DNA of 64,000 bases from a bacterium (GTDB lineage: Bacteria > Myxococcota_A > Bradymonadia > UBA7976 > UBA1532). Below are positions 53,220-62,798 of the stretch, in pieces (position 1 is the stretch's first letter; the number at the start of each line of letters is the position of its first letter). The position numbers and the translations under genes were made by a program. The stretch covers positions 1-64,000 of the forward strand of contig JAUHXC010000018.1 in NCBI GenBank assembly GCA_030427205.1. The letters run 5' to 3'. The notes beneath the pieces were generated by a model. It saw only the letters and a program-made list of their open reading frames with translations, made no database searches and was not told the origin of the DNA.

Positions 53220-53459
53220 AGGTCTGACCCCCCTGGCCGCAAGACAGCCGTGCGCGGCGTCCACTCCGCGCGATGACCGAAAAAGGTGCGCCGAAAGAGT
53301 GGCCCAGATCGGTGGACCGGGGCAAGGGGGCCGCGTCAGATCTTTTCAAGCATACTGAGATTGGCCCGCGAACGCGGGCTGATCAGGCGGGTTGTCGCCA
53401 TCCTCCGGACATGCCGAATCGGACGGATCGGGGCGATCGCTCGGGGCGATCGGATGCGG
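53220..53459. other. Intergenic leader of the giant gene pair
   Basis: This 240-nt stretch should hold the promoter of the minus-strand giant genes. A small perfect hairpin CCCGCG-AA-CGCGGG lies at about 53365-53378. No confident -35/-10 pair was found, and no protein gene is seen. Confidence 0.4.
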
Positions 53460-53885
53460 TCAGCGCCGCAGGACGAGCACCGGGCAGTGGGCCAGACGCA
53501 GGACCTTCTCGGCCACCGAGCCCAGGGCGATGCGGGCGAGCCCGGTGCGTCCGTGGGACGGGATCACGATCAGCTCGGCGCCGATTTCGTCGGCGAGCTT
53601 GACCGTCGCCAGACCCGGCCGCCCGAAGCGCACATGCACCTGCGCGCCATCCACCATCTCGCCCATCTGCTCGTCGACGGCGTCGCGCACGTTGGCCGCG
53701 CGCTTGCCATCGTCGATCTTGTCCCAGATGACCCCGGGATCCCCTGCGTGCAGCGCCGGCAGGACATGCACCACGTGCAGGTCGCCCGCGTCAGCGACCA
53801 TCTGCCGCCCGACCCGCACCGCTTCGAGGCAGGCCTCGGAGAAGTCGACAGGCACCAGCACGCATTTCTTGGGCAACCAGGGCAT
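53460..53885 (-). CDS. Universal stress protein (UspA family)
   Basis: Encodes 141 aa, the normal single-domain length. The start at 53885 (MPWLPKKC) is favoured because GGAGAG lies 6 nt upstream; an ATG 12 nt further upstream is possible. The first strand VLVPVDFSEAC and the nucleotide-binding loop GRTGLARIALGS (G-2x-G-9x-S type) near the C-terminus point to an ATP-binding Usp. Such proteins help cells survive starvation or oxidative stress. Cytoplasmic. It stands alone, upstream of the giant gene pair and divergent from the cytochrome operon. Confidence 0.9.
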   Translation of the reverse strand: MPWLPKKCVLVPVDFSEACLEAVRVGRQMVADAGDLHVVHVLPALHAGDPGVIWDKIDDGKRAANVRDAVDEQMGEMVDGAQVHVRFGRPGLATVKLADEIGAELIVIPSHGRTGLARIALGSVAEKVLRLAHCPVLVLRR

Positions 53886-54013
53886 TGCGCTCTCCATCTC
53901 TCGGCAGCCGATGTGCGCGCATTGTGACATTCGGGCTCGCCGGGCGTCAACGGCGGTGCACCCGACCCCCTGCTTCGCGTATCGTGCAGCGCCAACGGGG
54001 CTGATTTTCTCTC

Positions 54014-54041
54014 TTGCTTCTAAACCTCACTTAGCTACACT
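54014..54041 (+). promoter_or_regulatory. Candidate sigma70-type promoter for the cytochrome/DUF1501 operon
   Basis: TTGCTT (54014-54019) and TACACT (54036-54041) are separated by 16 nt, in an unusually AT-rich patch 34 nt before the GTG start. Confidence 0.4.
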
Positions 54042-54074
54042 CGGCTACAGTCCATCGGGCGCGGAGGTCATACC

Positions 54075-56357
54075 GTGAGTCGTCTCTCTCTCCCCTTGAT
54101 CGCGCTGGGTCTGGGCGCCGCGGCCCTCGTCGGGTGCGACGACGAGCCCGGCGAGACCCCAGCCGAGGGGTGCGTCTCCGACGAGGCCTTCTTCCAGGCC
54201 CTGTCGCTCTCGCTGCTCGAACCCGACTGCAGCAACTGCCACAACCCGCAAGGCGCCGCCCGCGACACCGACTTCGTGCTGGCCGCTCCGGGTGAGACCA
54301 ACGCCCTTCAGCGCAACTTCGCGATGATGAAGGACCTCGCCGCCCTCGAGCGGGACGGCACGAGCATCCTGCTGCTCAAGCCGGCCGGCGAGCTGGGCCA
54401 CGAGGGCGGCGTGCGCACGCCGGCGGGCTCGGCCCATTATCGCGACCTCGAGCAGCTCATCAACCGCTTCGAGACGCCCACCGCGTGCGACGGCGAGGAC
54501 ACCACCGGCGACGTGCTCGACAAGGTGCGGGTGCTGACGCCGGTCGAGACGCTGCGCAAGGCCAAGCTGCAGTTGGTCGGTGAGCTGCCGACACCCGAAG
54601 AGATCGCGCTCGTCGAGACCGACGGCGAGGCCGCCCTCGCCCCGCTGCTCGAAGAGTACATGACCCGCGAGGCGTTCTTCGGCACGCTCAAGCGCTGGTA
54701 TAACGACCTCCTGCTGACCGACAAGTACCGTGGCGGCAACCGGGCCACCGACCTGCTCGACAGCGAGCGCTTCCCCGGGCGCTACTACTACAACGATCTG
54801 CCCGACGACGAAGAGGGCCAGCTCGCCCGGCGCTACGCCAATAACAGCGTCGCCCGCGAGCCGCTCGAACTCATCGCCCACGTGGTGCGCAACGATCGCC
54901 CGTTCACCGAGATCCTGACGGCGGACTACATCCTGGTGAACCCGTTCAGCGCCCGGATCTTCGGCGTCACGCCCGACTTCGACGATCCGCTCGATCCGCT
55001 GGAGTGGCGCGAGGCGCGGCTGATGGACTACCCCCACGCGGGCATCCTGACGTCGCCGATGTTCCTCAACCGCTATCCGACGACCGCCACGAACCGCAAT
55101 CGGCACCGGGCGCGCACCGTCTTCTCGCTCTTCCTGGCGACCGACATCCTCGCCAAGGCCGAGCGGCCGGTGGACCCGACCCAGATCCGCGATCACAACC
55201 CGACGATGCACAACAACCAGTGCACCGTCTGCCACGCGGCCATCGACCCCATCGCCGGGGCCTTCCAGAACTTCGACGCCCTCGGCCGCTACCGCACGAT
55301 GGGCGAGCGCCGCGACCCGCAGGAGGGCTGGCACGACGACATGCTGCCGCCCGGCTTCGGCGAGGCCGCCATCGATCCCGACCGCTGGTCGTCGTCGCTC
55401 GCCTGGCTCGCCGAGCAGGTGGTCGCCGACGAGCGCTTCGCCCTCTCGGCGGTCTACGCGGTCTACACCGGCATGGTCGGGCGCCCGCCGCTGGCCAACC
55501 CCACCGACCGCAGCGACCCGCGCTTCGAGAATCGGCTGGCGTTCTACAACCTCGAGCAGGCCTTCCTGCGCCGGGCGACCGATGTCTTCGTCGAGAACGG
55601 CTACGGGCTCAAGGCCATCGTGCCCGAGATCGTGCAGAGCCCCTTCTACCGCGCGGTCTCGTCGGTCGGGCTCGATGAGGACGAGGCGATCACCCTCGAG
55701 TATCTGGGCACCGCCCGGCTGCTGACCCCCGAAGAGCTCGACGCCAAGCTCAAGGCGGTGCTCGGGCAGCCGTGGAAGCGCCGCGGCCCCGACGCCAACC
55801 TGCTGTTGAGCGGCAACGAGTACCTCTACTTCTACGGCGGCATCGACAGCAACGACGTCACCCGGCGCATCACCGAGCCCAACGGGGTCATCGCCAACGT
55901 GGCGCTGCGCATGGCCTCGGAGATGGGCTGCCTGATCACGCCGCGCGACTTCCATCGGCCGGCGGGTGAGCGGCTGCTCTTCCCCTACGTCGAGCCGTCG
56001 TACGCGCCCGAAGACGACAACGGCTTCCCCATCCCCCGCGTCGAGGAAGAGATCCGGCGCAACATCCGCTATCTGCACCGACGGCTGCTCGGCGAGGCCC
56101 TCGCTCCCGGCAGCGCCGAGGAGGAGGCCACGTGGCAGCTCTTCTACGACGTCTGGCGTGAGGGCGCGGTGGCGGTGAAGAACGGCGAAGCGTCGGGTGA
56201 CCTCGAGGGGCACTGCCGACCCAACTTCGTCTTCGAGACCGGCGAGGGGCTGCCCCGTGAGCAGCACCTCAACAGCGACCGCAACTACGTGATCCGGGCG
56301 TGGAGCGCGGTGGTCACCTATCTGCTCGCCGACTGGCGCTTCCTCTACCACCGCTGA
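54075..56357 (+). CDS. Secreted c-type cytochrome / DUF1592-DUF1588-like lipoprotein
   Basis: Encodes 760 aa from a GTG start at 54075, with GGAGG at 54063-54067. The lipobox is ALVGC (Cys21). Two CxxCH haem-binding sites are visible: CSNCH at 52-56 and CTVCH at 383-387. The second lies in a DUF1588-type motif (CTVCHAAIDPIAGAFQNFDALGRYR-like), and the AGILTSPMFLNRYP and RHRARTVFSLFLATDI segments fit the DUF1592/DUF1588 architecture. These cytochromes are abundant in Planctomycetes-type bacteria and occur with DUF1501 proteins, as here (15 nt to the next gene). Predicted envelope electron-transfer or carbohydrate-linked redox role; substrate unknown. Confidence 0.85.
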   Translation: MSRLSLPLIALGLGAAALVGCDDEPGETPAEGCVSDEAFFQALSLSLLEPDCSNCHNPQGAARDTDFVLAAPGETNALQRNFAMMKDLAALERDGTSILLLKPAGELGHEGGVRTPAGSAHYRDLEQLINRFETPTACDGEDTTGDVLDKVRVLTPVETLRKAKLQLVGELPTPEEIALVETDGEAALAPLLEEYMTREAFFGTLKRWYNDLLLTDKYRGGNRATDLLDSERFPGRYYYNDLPDDEEGQLARRYANNSVAREPLELIAHVVRNDRPFTEILTADYILVNPFSARIFGVTPDFDDPLDPLEWREARLMDYPHAGILTSPMFLNRYPTTATNRNRHRARTVFSLFLATDILAKAERPVDPTQIRDHNPTMHNNQCTVCHAAIDPIAGAFQNFDALGRYRTMGERRDPQEGWHDDMLPPGFGEAAIDPDRWSSSLAWLAEQVVADERFALSAVYAVYTGMVGRPPLANPTDRSDPRFENRLAFYNLEQAFLRRATDVFVENGYGLKAIVPEIVQSPFYRAVSSVGLDEDEAITLEYLGTARLLTPEELDAKLKAVLGQPWKRRGPDANLLLSGNEYLYFYGGIDSNDVTRRITEPNGVIANVALRMASEMGCLITPRDFHRPAGERLLFPYVEPSYAPEDDNGFPIPRVEEEIRRNIRYLHRRLLGEALAPGSAEEEATWQLFYDVWREGAVAVKNGEASGDLEGHCRPNFVFETGEGLPREQHLNSDRNYVIRAWSAVVTYLLADWRFLYHR

Positions 56358-56372
56358 GGCAGGAGCATACCG

Positions 56373-57635
56373 ATGGCACTCGATCGACGGGATTTCCTGA
56401 AGCTGGCCGGCGCCGCCGGCCTCGCGGTCACCGCGGCCCCCGGGTTGTCCGGGCGGGCGTTGGCGCAGTCGCAGACGAGCGGCCCCTTCTGGGTCTTCGT
56501 ACACGCCGGCGGCGGCTGGGATCCGACCTTGCTGTGCGACCCCAAGGGGCGGGCCAACGAAGAGGCGGTCGACCCGCTCAACCGCTACTTCATCGACGAC
56601 ATCGGCACGGCGGGCAACATCCGCTACGCGCCGGTGGGCTTCAACCAGCAGTTCTTCGACAAGCATCATCGGCGCACGCTGGTGATCAACGGGGTCGATA
56701 CCCAGACCAACAACCACGATGCGGGGGTGCGGCATACCTTCAGCGGCAAGCTCGCCGCCGGGCATCCGGCCCTCGGCGCGCTCATCGCCGGTGAGTCCCG
56801 CGACCAGCCGATGGCCTTCATCAGCAACGGGGGCTACGACGTCACCGGCGGGCTGGTCGCGCCCACCCGGGTGGGCAACATCGGCGCGGTGAGCCGCATC
56901 GCCTGGCCCAACAGCATCAACGGGCAGTTCGACGGGCCGAAGTTCCACCGCGAGCCGACGCTCGACCGCATCCGCAAGGCCATGGACCGGCGCCGCGGCG
57001 TCGTCGAGGCCCAGTCGGACCTGCCCCGACATCGGCATGGCATCAGCCAGCTGTACACCGCCCGCTCGGGGCAGAATACGCTGCGCCGGCTCACCGAGGT
57101 GCTGCCCACCGAGTTCCGTCAGCCGCAGCTGATGCGGCAGGCTCAGGTGGCGTGCGCCGCGTTCGCCGCCGGCATCTCGCGGGCGTGCAACATGACCATC
57201 GGCGGCTTCGATACCCACGGCAACCACGACGACAGCCACATCCCGCGGTTGGCGGCCCTGCTCGAAGGCGTCGACTTCTTGTGGGACGAGGCGGAGCGTC
57301 AGGGCATCGCCGACGATCTGATCGTGATGGTCGGCTCGGACTTCGGGCGCACGCCGGGCTATAACAGCGGCAACGGCAAGGATCACTGGGCCATCACCAG
57401 CGTGATGCTCATGGGGCGCGGCGTGCCCGGCAACCGGGTGATCGGCGAGACCGACGACCGGCACGTGCCGATCAAGCTCGATCCGTCCTCCGGTCGCCCC
57501 GCCGGGGACGGCGGGATCCGCATTCAGCCGGGGCACGTCCACCGGGCGCTGCGCCAGCTCGCCGGTCTGCCCGCAGAGATGGATCGCCTCTTCCCCATCG
57601 AAGCCGAAGGCGGGCTGGACGTTCTCTCCGCCTGA
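56373..57635 (+). CDS. Tat-exported DUF1501 protein
   Basis: Encodes 420 aa. AGGAG lies 7 nt before the ATG at 56373. A twin-arginine signal (MALDRRDFLKLAG, then a hydrophobic core and ALA-QS) shows folding before export. The body is a DUF1501 sulfatase-like fold: VFVHAGGGWDPTLLCDP near the N-terminus, GGFDTHGNHDD in the middle and MVGSDFGRTPGYNSGNGKDHW near the end, with many His and Asp that could hold metal. The partner cytochrome gene precedes it by 15 nt, so the two form an operon. Activity is not established for this family. Confidence 0.9.
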   Translation: MALDRRDFLKLAGAAGLAVTAAPGLSGRALAQSQTSGPFWVFVHAGGGWDPTLLCDPKGRANEEAVDPLNRYFIDDIGTAGNIRYAPVGFNQQFFDKHHRRTLVINGVDTQTNNHDAGVRHTFSGKLAAGHPALGALIAGESRDQPMAFISNGGYDVTGGLVAPTRVGNIGAVSRIAWPNSINGQFDGPKFHREPTLDRIRKAMDRRRGVVEAQSDLPRHRHGISQLYTARSGQNTLRRLTEVLPTEFRQPQLMRQAQVACAAFAAGISRACNMTIGGFDTHGNHDDSHIPRLAALLEGVDFLWDEAERQGIADDLIVMVGSDFGRTPGYNSGNGKDHWAITSVMLMGRGVPGNRVIGETDDRHVPIKLDPSSGRPAGDGGIRIQPGHVHRALRQLAGLPAEMDRLFPIEAEGGLDVLSA

Positions 57636-57726
57636 CCCGCGCCGGATCCCCTGCGGACGCGCCCGACGCTGGCGCCTCCATACCCGTCAGCGGTAAACTC
57701 CGCCGGTCTTCAGCCGGGGGTATCAC

Positions 57727-60700
57727 ATGTGTCGCAGGTTCACGGCGTATGCCGTGTGGATCGGTCTGTACTGTCTGGGGTGCGATGGCGACGGCGACTC
57801 GACGCCGCCGCCGCCCGACACCGCGATGCCCGCGGCCGACGCGGGTCCGGTGGACGGGCGGGCGCCCGATGCAGCCGGCCCGCGACGCTGTGTCCGCGAC
57901 GATCAATGCCCGCAAGGCAGCTTCTGTCCCGACTCGACCGGCGACGGGGTCTGTGAGCCGGGGTGCCGCACCGCGCCCGACTCGTGTGGGGCTGCCGATC
58001 GGTTCACCGTGTGTGATCCCGAGTCGCGGGACTGCGTCGCCGCCCCGTGCGCCGACGATGGCGAGTGTCGACCGGGGCAGTTCTGCGACGGCGGCGCGTG
58101 CAGCGACGGGTGCCGGCTCGAACCGGACGACTGCGTCGCCGTCGACGGGCGGCCGCATGCCTGCGATCCCGACGATCGGACGTGTCGGCCGCTGAGCGTC
58201 TGCTGTGGCGCAGGCGACGCATGCTCGATGACACTCGACAGCGCCTGCGCGGGCGCAGTGCTCGCCGCGAGCGCCAGCTGCCGGCCCGACCCGTGCGGGC
58301 CCGCGTGCGAGAGCGACGACGACTGCGTCGATGGCACGCGCTGCTCGGCCGACGGCCGCTGCGTCGATGGCTGCCGCGACGTGCAGGGCGATTGCCCTGG
58401 CGATACGGTCTGCGACCCCGACAGCCTTCAGTGCGTACGGGGCGCGTGCAACCGCAACGCGCAATGCCCCGACTGGATGTACTGCAGTGAGGCCGGTCTG
58501 TGCGAGACGGGCTGCCGCCAGAGCCCGGACAACTGCGACGGCGACGCCCGCTGCGGGCCGGATCGCACCTGCGGCACCGCCTGCCTCGACGACGAGAGCT
58601 GCGACGAGGGCCAGTACTGCGACGCGGGGCAGAACGTCTGCCGCAACCGCTGCCTCGAAGCGACCCACACCGGCTGCGTCGCCTTCGAGCGGTGCGAGGC
58701 GGGCCGCTGCGTGCCGGGCTGCGCCGATGACCCGGCCGAGATCGACGGCGACGACGATCGGGCCTCCGCGCCGGCGGTCGAGTGGTCCGGCGGCGCCGTG
58801 CAGTCGGCGCGCTACGGCAACCGCTTCGCCTGCCCCGCCGACGCCGACGTGCTCGCCGTGGACGGGCCGCGGATCGAGGCGACATTGCTCTACGACGAGG
58901 TCGACGGCGTGCTCGCCCTGCGCATCCTCGACGCAGACGGCGCGATTCTGGCCGAAGACAGCGTCGGCGGATCGCCCAAGCGCCTGCGGATCGACGCGCC
59001 GCGGGCGTTCGTCGAGGTCATCGGGGTCGACCTGCGCGGGCGCGTCCCCTACCGACTCGAGCTGCGCCGGGCCGACGCCGGCACCTGCTTCCCCGATACC
59101 CGCGATCCGGCCGACGACCGCGTCGCCGGGGCGCAGCGCCTCGGTCAGCGGCCGCAGGCCAGCTTCGTCGACATCGTCGAGGGCGCCGCCTGCCCGGGAG
59201 ATACCGACTGGGCCTGCTTCTCGATGGCGGCCGCCGACGGGCTCGAAGCCACCGTCGCCGGCTGCGAAGGCCTGAGCGGTGCCATCTACCGCGCCGATCG
59301 TACCGATGACGCGCCGGTGCACGTGCTCGCCGCCGACGACCAGCGGCTGCGCTTCGTGGCCGATCCCGGACGGGGCGCTTTCACCGACGGTGACTGGTGC
59401 CTCGCGGTGCGCAACCCGGGCGACGCCAACTGCGAAGCGTATGCCCTGGCGCTCGCCTTCGAGCGCCGCGGCGAGATCTGCAGCGATCCGCTCGAGCCCG
59501 ACGATCGGCTCGAAGACGCGCTTCGGCTGGACGGCGGCGGGCCCCTGGCCGACGCCGCCGGCCGCCTGCCCTATGGCGTGGAGCAGACGTTGGACGCCGG
59601 CGCGCGCGCCTGCATCGGCGATACCGACCGGTTCAGCTTCGAGGCGGACGCCGGCGATGGCATCGTCGCCTGGCTCATCGCCGACGGCCCGGGCGCCGAC
59701 GCTCTCACGGTGGACTTCCAAGACGCCGACGGTCGCCCGCGGGGCACGCGCGGCGGCGCCTCGGCCCCGGGTGAGGCCCCTCGGGCGGCGCGGGTGTCCG
59801 CTGCGCGCGATGGCGGCATGTACGTGGCGGTCGGGGGCGGCAGCGAGGCCGCGGTGGCGTATCGGCTGGTCATCGTGCGCACCCCGGGCGACGGCAGCTG
59901 CCCGGAGGACGGCTGGGAGAACGTCGACCTCCGCGACGATACCGGCGCCGACGCCCAGTCACCGGCCGATACCGAGCCGGGGCGCGTGGTGATCGAAGGG
60001 GCCGCGTTGTGCCACCCCGACGCCGCCGACGAAGACTGGTACCGGGTGCCCATCGATCGGCCGCGCACGCGGGTGTGCATCGGCGCCGCCTTCCGACACG
60101 CGGTGGCCGATATGACCGTACAGGTCTTCCGCGCGCCGACGGGGCGCTGCGGCGTCGACGCAGCGGGCGAGTGCTGCGAGGTCTCGGCCGACTGCGAATC
60201 GGGCTTCGGCTGCGCGGCGGGCTTCTGCCGCGCCGCCATCGCAGAAGGCGCGAGCCGCACCGACGACGAGTTCATCGACGTGGACAAGACCCTGATGGAC
60301 GTCGACGACGACCTGCTCGTGCGCGTGCTGCGCGATCCCGAAGATCGCCCGGGTGTCGACGACGGGCCGGCCACCTACGACCTGACGATCACCCGGGCCC
60401 CGGCGGATCCCGATCGCTGCGCGCCGGACTGGCACGAGCGGCTCGGCGCCAACGACAACCGCGCGTCGGCGACTGCGCTCGGAAGCGGGCGCGAGGGGCT
60501 GTGCGACACCTGGATCTGCGACGAGGAGCGCGCAGCGGGCGACTGGTTCACGATCCGGGTGCCGGCGGGCAGCGATCGCACCGTCTTCGTCGAGTTCGAC
60601 TCCAGCGAGGGCTCGCTGCTGCTGACCGCGATCGACCCGCTGCGCGAGCCGGAGCGCATCGTCGAGAGCGTCGAGCGCGGCACCGACGTGCAGTGCATCA

Positions 60701-60897
60701 ACGTGCGGGGCACCGACGCCGAGCGTACGGTGCTCTTGCAGATCAACGCCGACGACATCGAGCCGGGCGGCGATCGCCGGGTCGACTACGCGCTGCGGGT
60801 CGAGCCCACCGATCTGAGCCTCTTCGCTCGGGGCGCCTGCGACGATCTGGCCGGCGGCGCCTTCCCCGACGCGATGTGGCCCCGCCTCGACCTGTGA
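57727..60897 (+). CDS. Cys-rich lipoprotein with PPC-like repeats
   Basis: Encodes 1056 aa from ATG 57727, with GGGGG upstream. The signal peptide ends CLGC (Cys19); the -3 residue is Cys rather than Leu, so lipidation is likely but not certain. Residues about 50-340 are Cys-rich modules (CxxDxQCPQGSFC, CxDDxECRPGQFC and similar). The remaining about 700 residues are a chain of beta-rich units with GDTDWACFS, GDTDRFSF and DEDWYRVPI motifs, resembling PPC domains that follow secreted enzymes. No catalytic motif. Likely a large surface protein for binding or structural use. Confidence 0.8.
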   Translation: MCRRFTAYAVWIGLYCLGCDGDGDSTPPPPDTAMPAADAGPVDGRAPDAAGPRRCVRDDQCPQGSFCPDSTGDGVCEPGCRTAPDSCGAADRFTVCDPESRDCVAAPCADDGECRPGQFCDGGACSDGCRLEPDDCVAVDGRPHACDPDDRTCRPLSVCCGAGDACSMTLDSACAGAVLAASASCRPDPCGPACESDDDCVDGTRCSADGRCVDGCRDVQGDCPGDTVCDPDSLQCVRGACNRNAQCPDWMYCSEAGLCETGCRQSPDNCDGDARCGPDRTCGTACLDDESCDEGQYCDAGQNVCRNRCLEATHTGCVAFERCEAGRCVPGCADDPAEIDGDDDRASAPAVEWSGGAVQSARYGNRFACPADADVLAVDGPRIEATLLYDEVDGVLALRILDADGAILAEDSVGGSPKRLRIDAPRAFVEVIGVDLRGRVPYRLELRRADAGTCFPDTRDPADDRVAGAQRLGQRPQASFVDIVEGAACPGDTDWACFSMAAADGLEATVAGCEGLSGAIYRADRTDDAPVHVLAADDQRLRFVADPGRGAFTDGDWCLAVRNPGDANCEAYALALAFERRGEICSDPLEPDDRLEDALRLDGGGPLADAAGRLPYGVEQTLDAGARACIGDTDRFSFEADAGDGIVAWLIADGPGADALTVDFQDADGRPRGTRGGASAPGEAPRAARVSAARDGGMYVAVGGGSEAAVAYRLVIVRTPGDGSCPEDGWENVDLRDDTGADAQSPADTEPGRVVIEGAALCHPDAADEDWYRVPIDRPRTRVCIGAAFRHAVADMTVQVFRAPTGRCGVDAAGECCEVSADCESGFGCAAGFCRAAIAEGASRTDDEFIDVDKTLMDVDDDLLVRVLRDPEDRPGVDDGPATYDLTITRAPADPDRCAPDWHERLGANDNRASATALGSGREGLCDTWICDEERAAGDWFTIRVPAGSDRTVFVEFDSSEGSLLLTAIDPLREPERIVESVERGTDVQCINVRGTDAERTVLLQINADDIEPGGDRRVDYALRVEPTDLSLFARGACDDLAGGAFPDAMWPRLDL

Positions 60898-61062
60898 CCG
60901 CTGTCGGCCCCGCCGTGCCGTGAGAGCACACCGGGTGTCGTGCGATCGCCACGATCGCCGACAAGCGCATGCACGCAGGCCCCGTCAACCGGTCACCGCA
61001 GGGCTGGCACGGGCTATGCAGTGCTTCCTGGGCGAATCAACCCCTTGCCCTGGAGCATCACC

Positions 61063-61758
61063 ATGCGCGCGCTCACCATCGCCGCCCTCGCCGCCCTCGC
61101 CTTCACCACCGGCTGCCACAGCATCGACTCCCACGAGGTCGACACCGAAGACATCGAAGCCCACCTGATCGTCTCGAGCGACGGCCGGGGTGAGGCCGAC
61201 GTGACCGCCGAGCTCAAGCCGCTCGGCGACAGCTTCGGCTTCGTCGAGCTCGTCGCCGGCGAGTCGCTGCGGGTCAACGCCTACGGCATGGACCGCGCCC
61301 TGGAGAATCGCTGGTTCGACTACCACACCGAGCTGCCCGTCGACCGCGGCGGCGTCGAGTTCCAGGTGCGTCTCGAGCGCATCTTCGGCACCCACGCGCC
61401 CGACTCGTGGGTCGAGCTGCCACCGGGCTTCGAGTTCTACCGTACGCCGGGCGTCTACTCGCTGACCTGGGACGCGCTGCCCATCGAGTGGGACATCATC
61501 ACCGACGACGAGATGCGCCTCGAGATCGACGGCCCGTGCATCGTCGAGTACGAGCGCACGCTGCGCCCGGGGCGCGACAACGGCGTGCTCGTGCTGCGGC
61601 CGGGCGACCTCATCCCGCACAGCGGCTGGGACGGCGACGTCTGCGAGCTGACGGTGACCGCCGAGCGGGTTCGCCAGGGCCGCCTCGACCGCCACTTCGC
61701 CGGCGGCGGCATCATCGCCAAGCAGGTGCGCGAGACCCGCGTCCTCGTCGACTGGTGA
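61063..61758 (+). CDS. Lipoprotein of unknown function
   Basis: Encodes 231 aa. GGAG lies 7 nt before the ATG at 61063; the lipobox is TTGC (Cys18). The mature chain is beta-rich, with no Cys modules, no long tether and two Cys (about 165 and 198) that could form one disulfide. No family was recognised. Two stem-loops follow the stop. Confidence 0.7.
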   Translation: MRALTIAALAALAFTTGCHSIDSHEVDTEDIEAHLIVSSDGRGEADVTAELKPLGDSFGFVELVAGESLRVNAYGMDRALENRWFDYHTELPVDRGGVEFQVRLERIFGTHAPDSWVELPPGFEFYRTPGVYSLTWDALPIEWDIITDDEMRLEIDGPCIVEYERTLRPGRDNGVLVLRPGDLIPHSGWDGDVCELTVTAERVRQGRLDRHFAGGGIIAKQVRETRVLVDW

Positions 61759-61790
61759 GCGGCTGACCGCCCGCGCATACGATCCCCCAC

Positions 61791-61844
61791 GGCGGGCCTC
61801 GGAGGCACTCCCTCCCCCCAACTCCCCCCTCTCCGGGGCCCGCC
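61791..61844 (+). terminator. Stem-loop after the last plus-strand lipoprotein gene
   Basis: GGCGGGCC (61791-61798) can pair with GGCCCGCC (61837-61844) across a long pyrimidine-rich loop, followed by ACTTCCTT. A weak terminator candidate. Confidence 0.4.
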
Positions 61845-61906
61845 ACTTCCTTCATCAACCACCGCTCCCCCGGGACGAGCCGACGAGCCAACCAGCCCAA
61901 AGGCAA

Positions 61907-61930
61907 AAGGCGACCCCGTGGGGTCGCCTT
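61907..61930 (+). terminator. Intrinsic terminator hairpin
   Basis: AAGGCGACCC-CGTG-GGGTCGCCTT forms a 10-bp perfect stem with a 4-nt loop, followed by CGTCGTTTCT. It lies between the plus-strand lipoprotein gene and the convergent WYL regulator and may serve both strands. Confidence 0.7.
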
Positions 61931-62018
61931 CGTCGTTTCTGCTCGTCGTTTCCTGCGCCGTTCCCCTGAGTCGTCTCCGAGGGCGCGCGAGCCCGGCTAC
62001 GCTCGGGGCGCCCTCGAA

Positions 62019-62738
62019 TCAGCCGGCCATGTTGCGGGCGTCGATGCCTTGAGCCTCCTGGTTGCCCCGCGTCTCATCGAGGAACGCTTCGAGGGTGATG
62101 CCGTCGGTCTCGTCGAAGGCCTCTTCGAGGATGCGGATATCGCCCATGCGGTCGGGGCGGAACGTGCGATAACCCCGCCGCAGCTCGCACCAGCCGCCGA
62201 GCGTCCACTTCGAGCCCCAGAAGTACAACCCCAGGGGCCGGACGATGCGGGTCGTCTCGTCGCCGTCGTCGCGGGTGTATTTGAACGAGACCTTGCGCCG
62301 CTCGCCGATGGCGGTGCGCAGCATCTCGAGCCCGTGCGAGGCCTGGCGCGACCACTCACCACCCGGCGCGAAGAGCGCCGTGCGCAGCAAGACCTCGCGC
62401 AGCGGCTCGGGCAGCATGGTCTCGACCTTGTCGAGCACGCTGCGGGCGGCCACCGCCAGCGCCGGATCGGCCCAGGCCACCGCCATGCGGGCCCCGAGCA
62501 CGAGCGCTTCGATCTCTTCGCTGTTGAACGTCAGCGGCGGCAGCACCGCGCCGCGCTCGAGGCAGTAGCCCACCCCGGCCTCGCCGCGCACCGGCACCCC
62601 GGACTTGGCGATGTCGCTGATGTCGCGATAGATGGTGCGCTGCGAGACCTCGAGCTTCTCGGCGAGCTGCTCGGCGGTCACGAAGCGGCGATTGCGCAGA
62701 ATCTGCACGATGCGGAACAAGCGGTCAGCGCGACGCAT
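62019..62738 (-). CDS. WYL-domain HTH transcriptional regulator (YafY-like)
   Basis: Encodes 239 aa. The start at 62738 is set by GGGAGGG just upstream and by the family N-terminus MRRADRLFRIVQILR; the longer upstream frame is not family-like. Residues 1-60 form a winged helix-turn-helix (TAEQLAEKLEVSQRTIYRDI). The C-terminal half has a WYL core (VRPLGLYFWGSKWTLGGWC, then YRTFRPDRM). WYL regulators bind small ligands or nucleic-acid fragments and often repress their own operon. An 18-bp dyad 43 nt upstream of the start is a good operator candidate. The gene stands alone; the target genes are not obvious in this window. Confidence 0.9.
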   Translation of the reverse strand: MRRADRLFRIVQILRNRRFVTAEQLAEKLEVSQRTIYRDISDIAKSGVPVRGEAGVGYCLERGAVLPPLTFNSEEIEALVLGARMAVAWADPALAVAARSVLDKVETMLPEPLREVLLRTALFAPGGEWSRQASHGLEMLRTAIGERRKVSFKYTRDDGDETTRIVRPLGLYFWGSKWTLGGWCELRRGYRTFRPDRMGDIRILEEAFDETDGITLEAFLDETRGNQEAQGIDARNMAG

Positions 62739-62780
62739 GGCGCCCTCCCTTCGATGATGTCCCCATTCTCGCACACCGGG

Positions 62781-62798
62781 CTGACACCGTAGCGTCAG
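62781..62798. promoter_or_regulatory. Dyad CTGACA-N6-CGTCAG, candidate WYL operator
   Basis: CTGACACCGTAGCGTCAG is followed by GAG. It lies 43 nt upstream of the WYL start, where an autorepression site would be expected, and shares its frame CTGACA-N6-YGTCAGGAG with the second copy at 63273. Confidence 0.55.

Noticed and set aside
45744..53276. Plus-strand open frame of about 2500 codons with TVSVTALGI-like repeats
   Set aside because: It is the complement of the 15-nt GGDAX repeat and the helical regions of paralogue 2; the repeats follow from the sense-strand coding.
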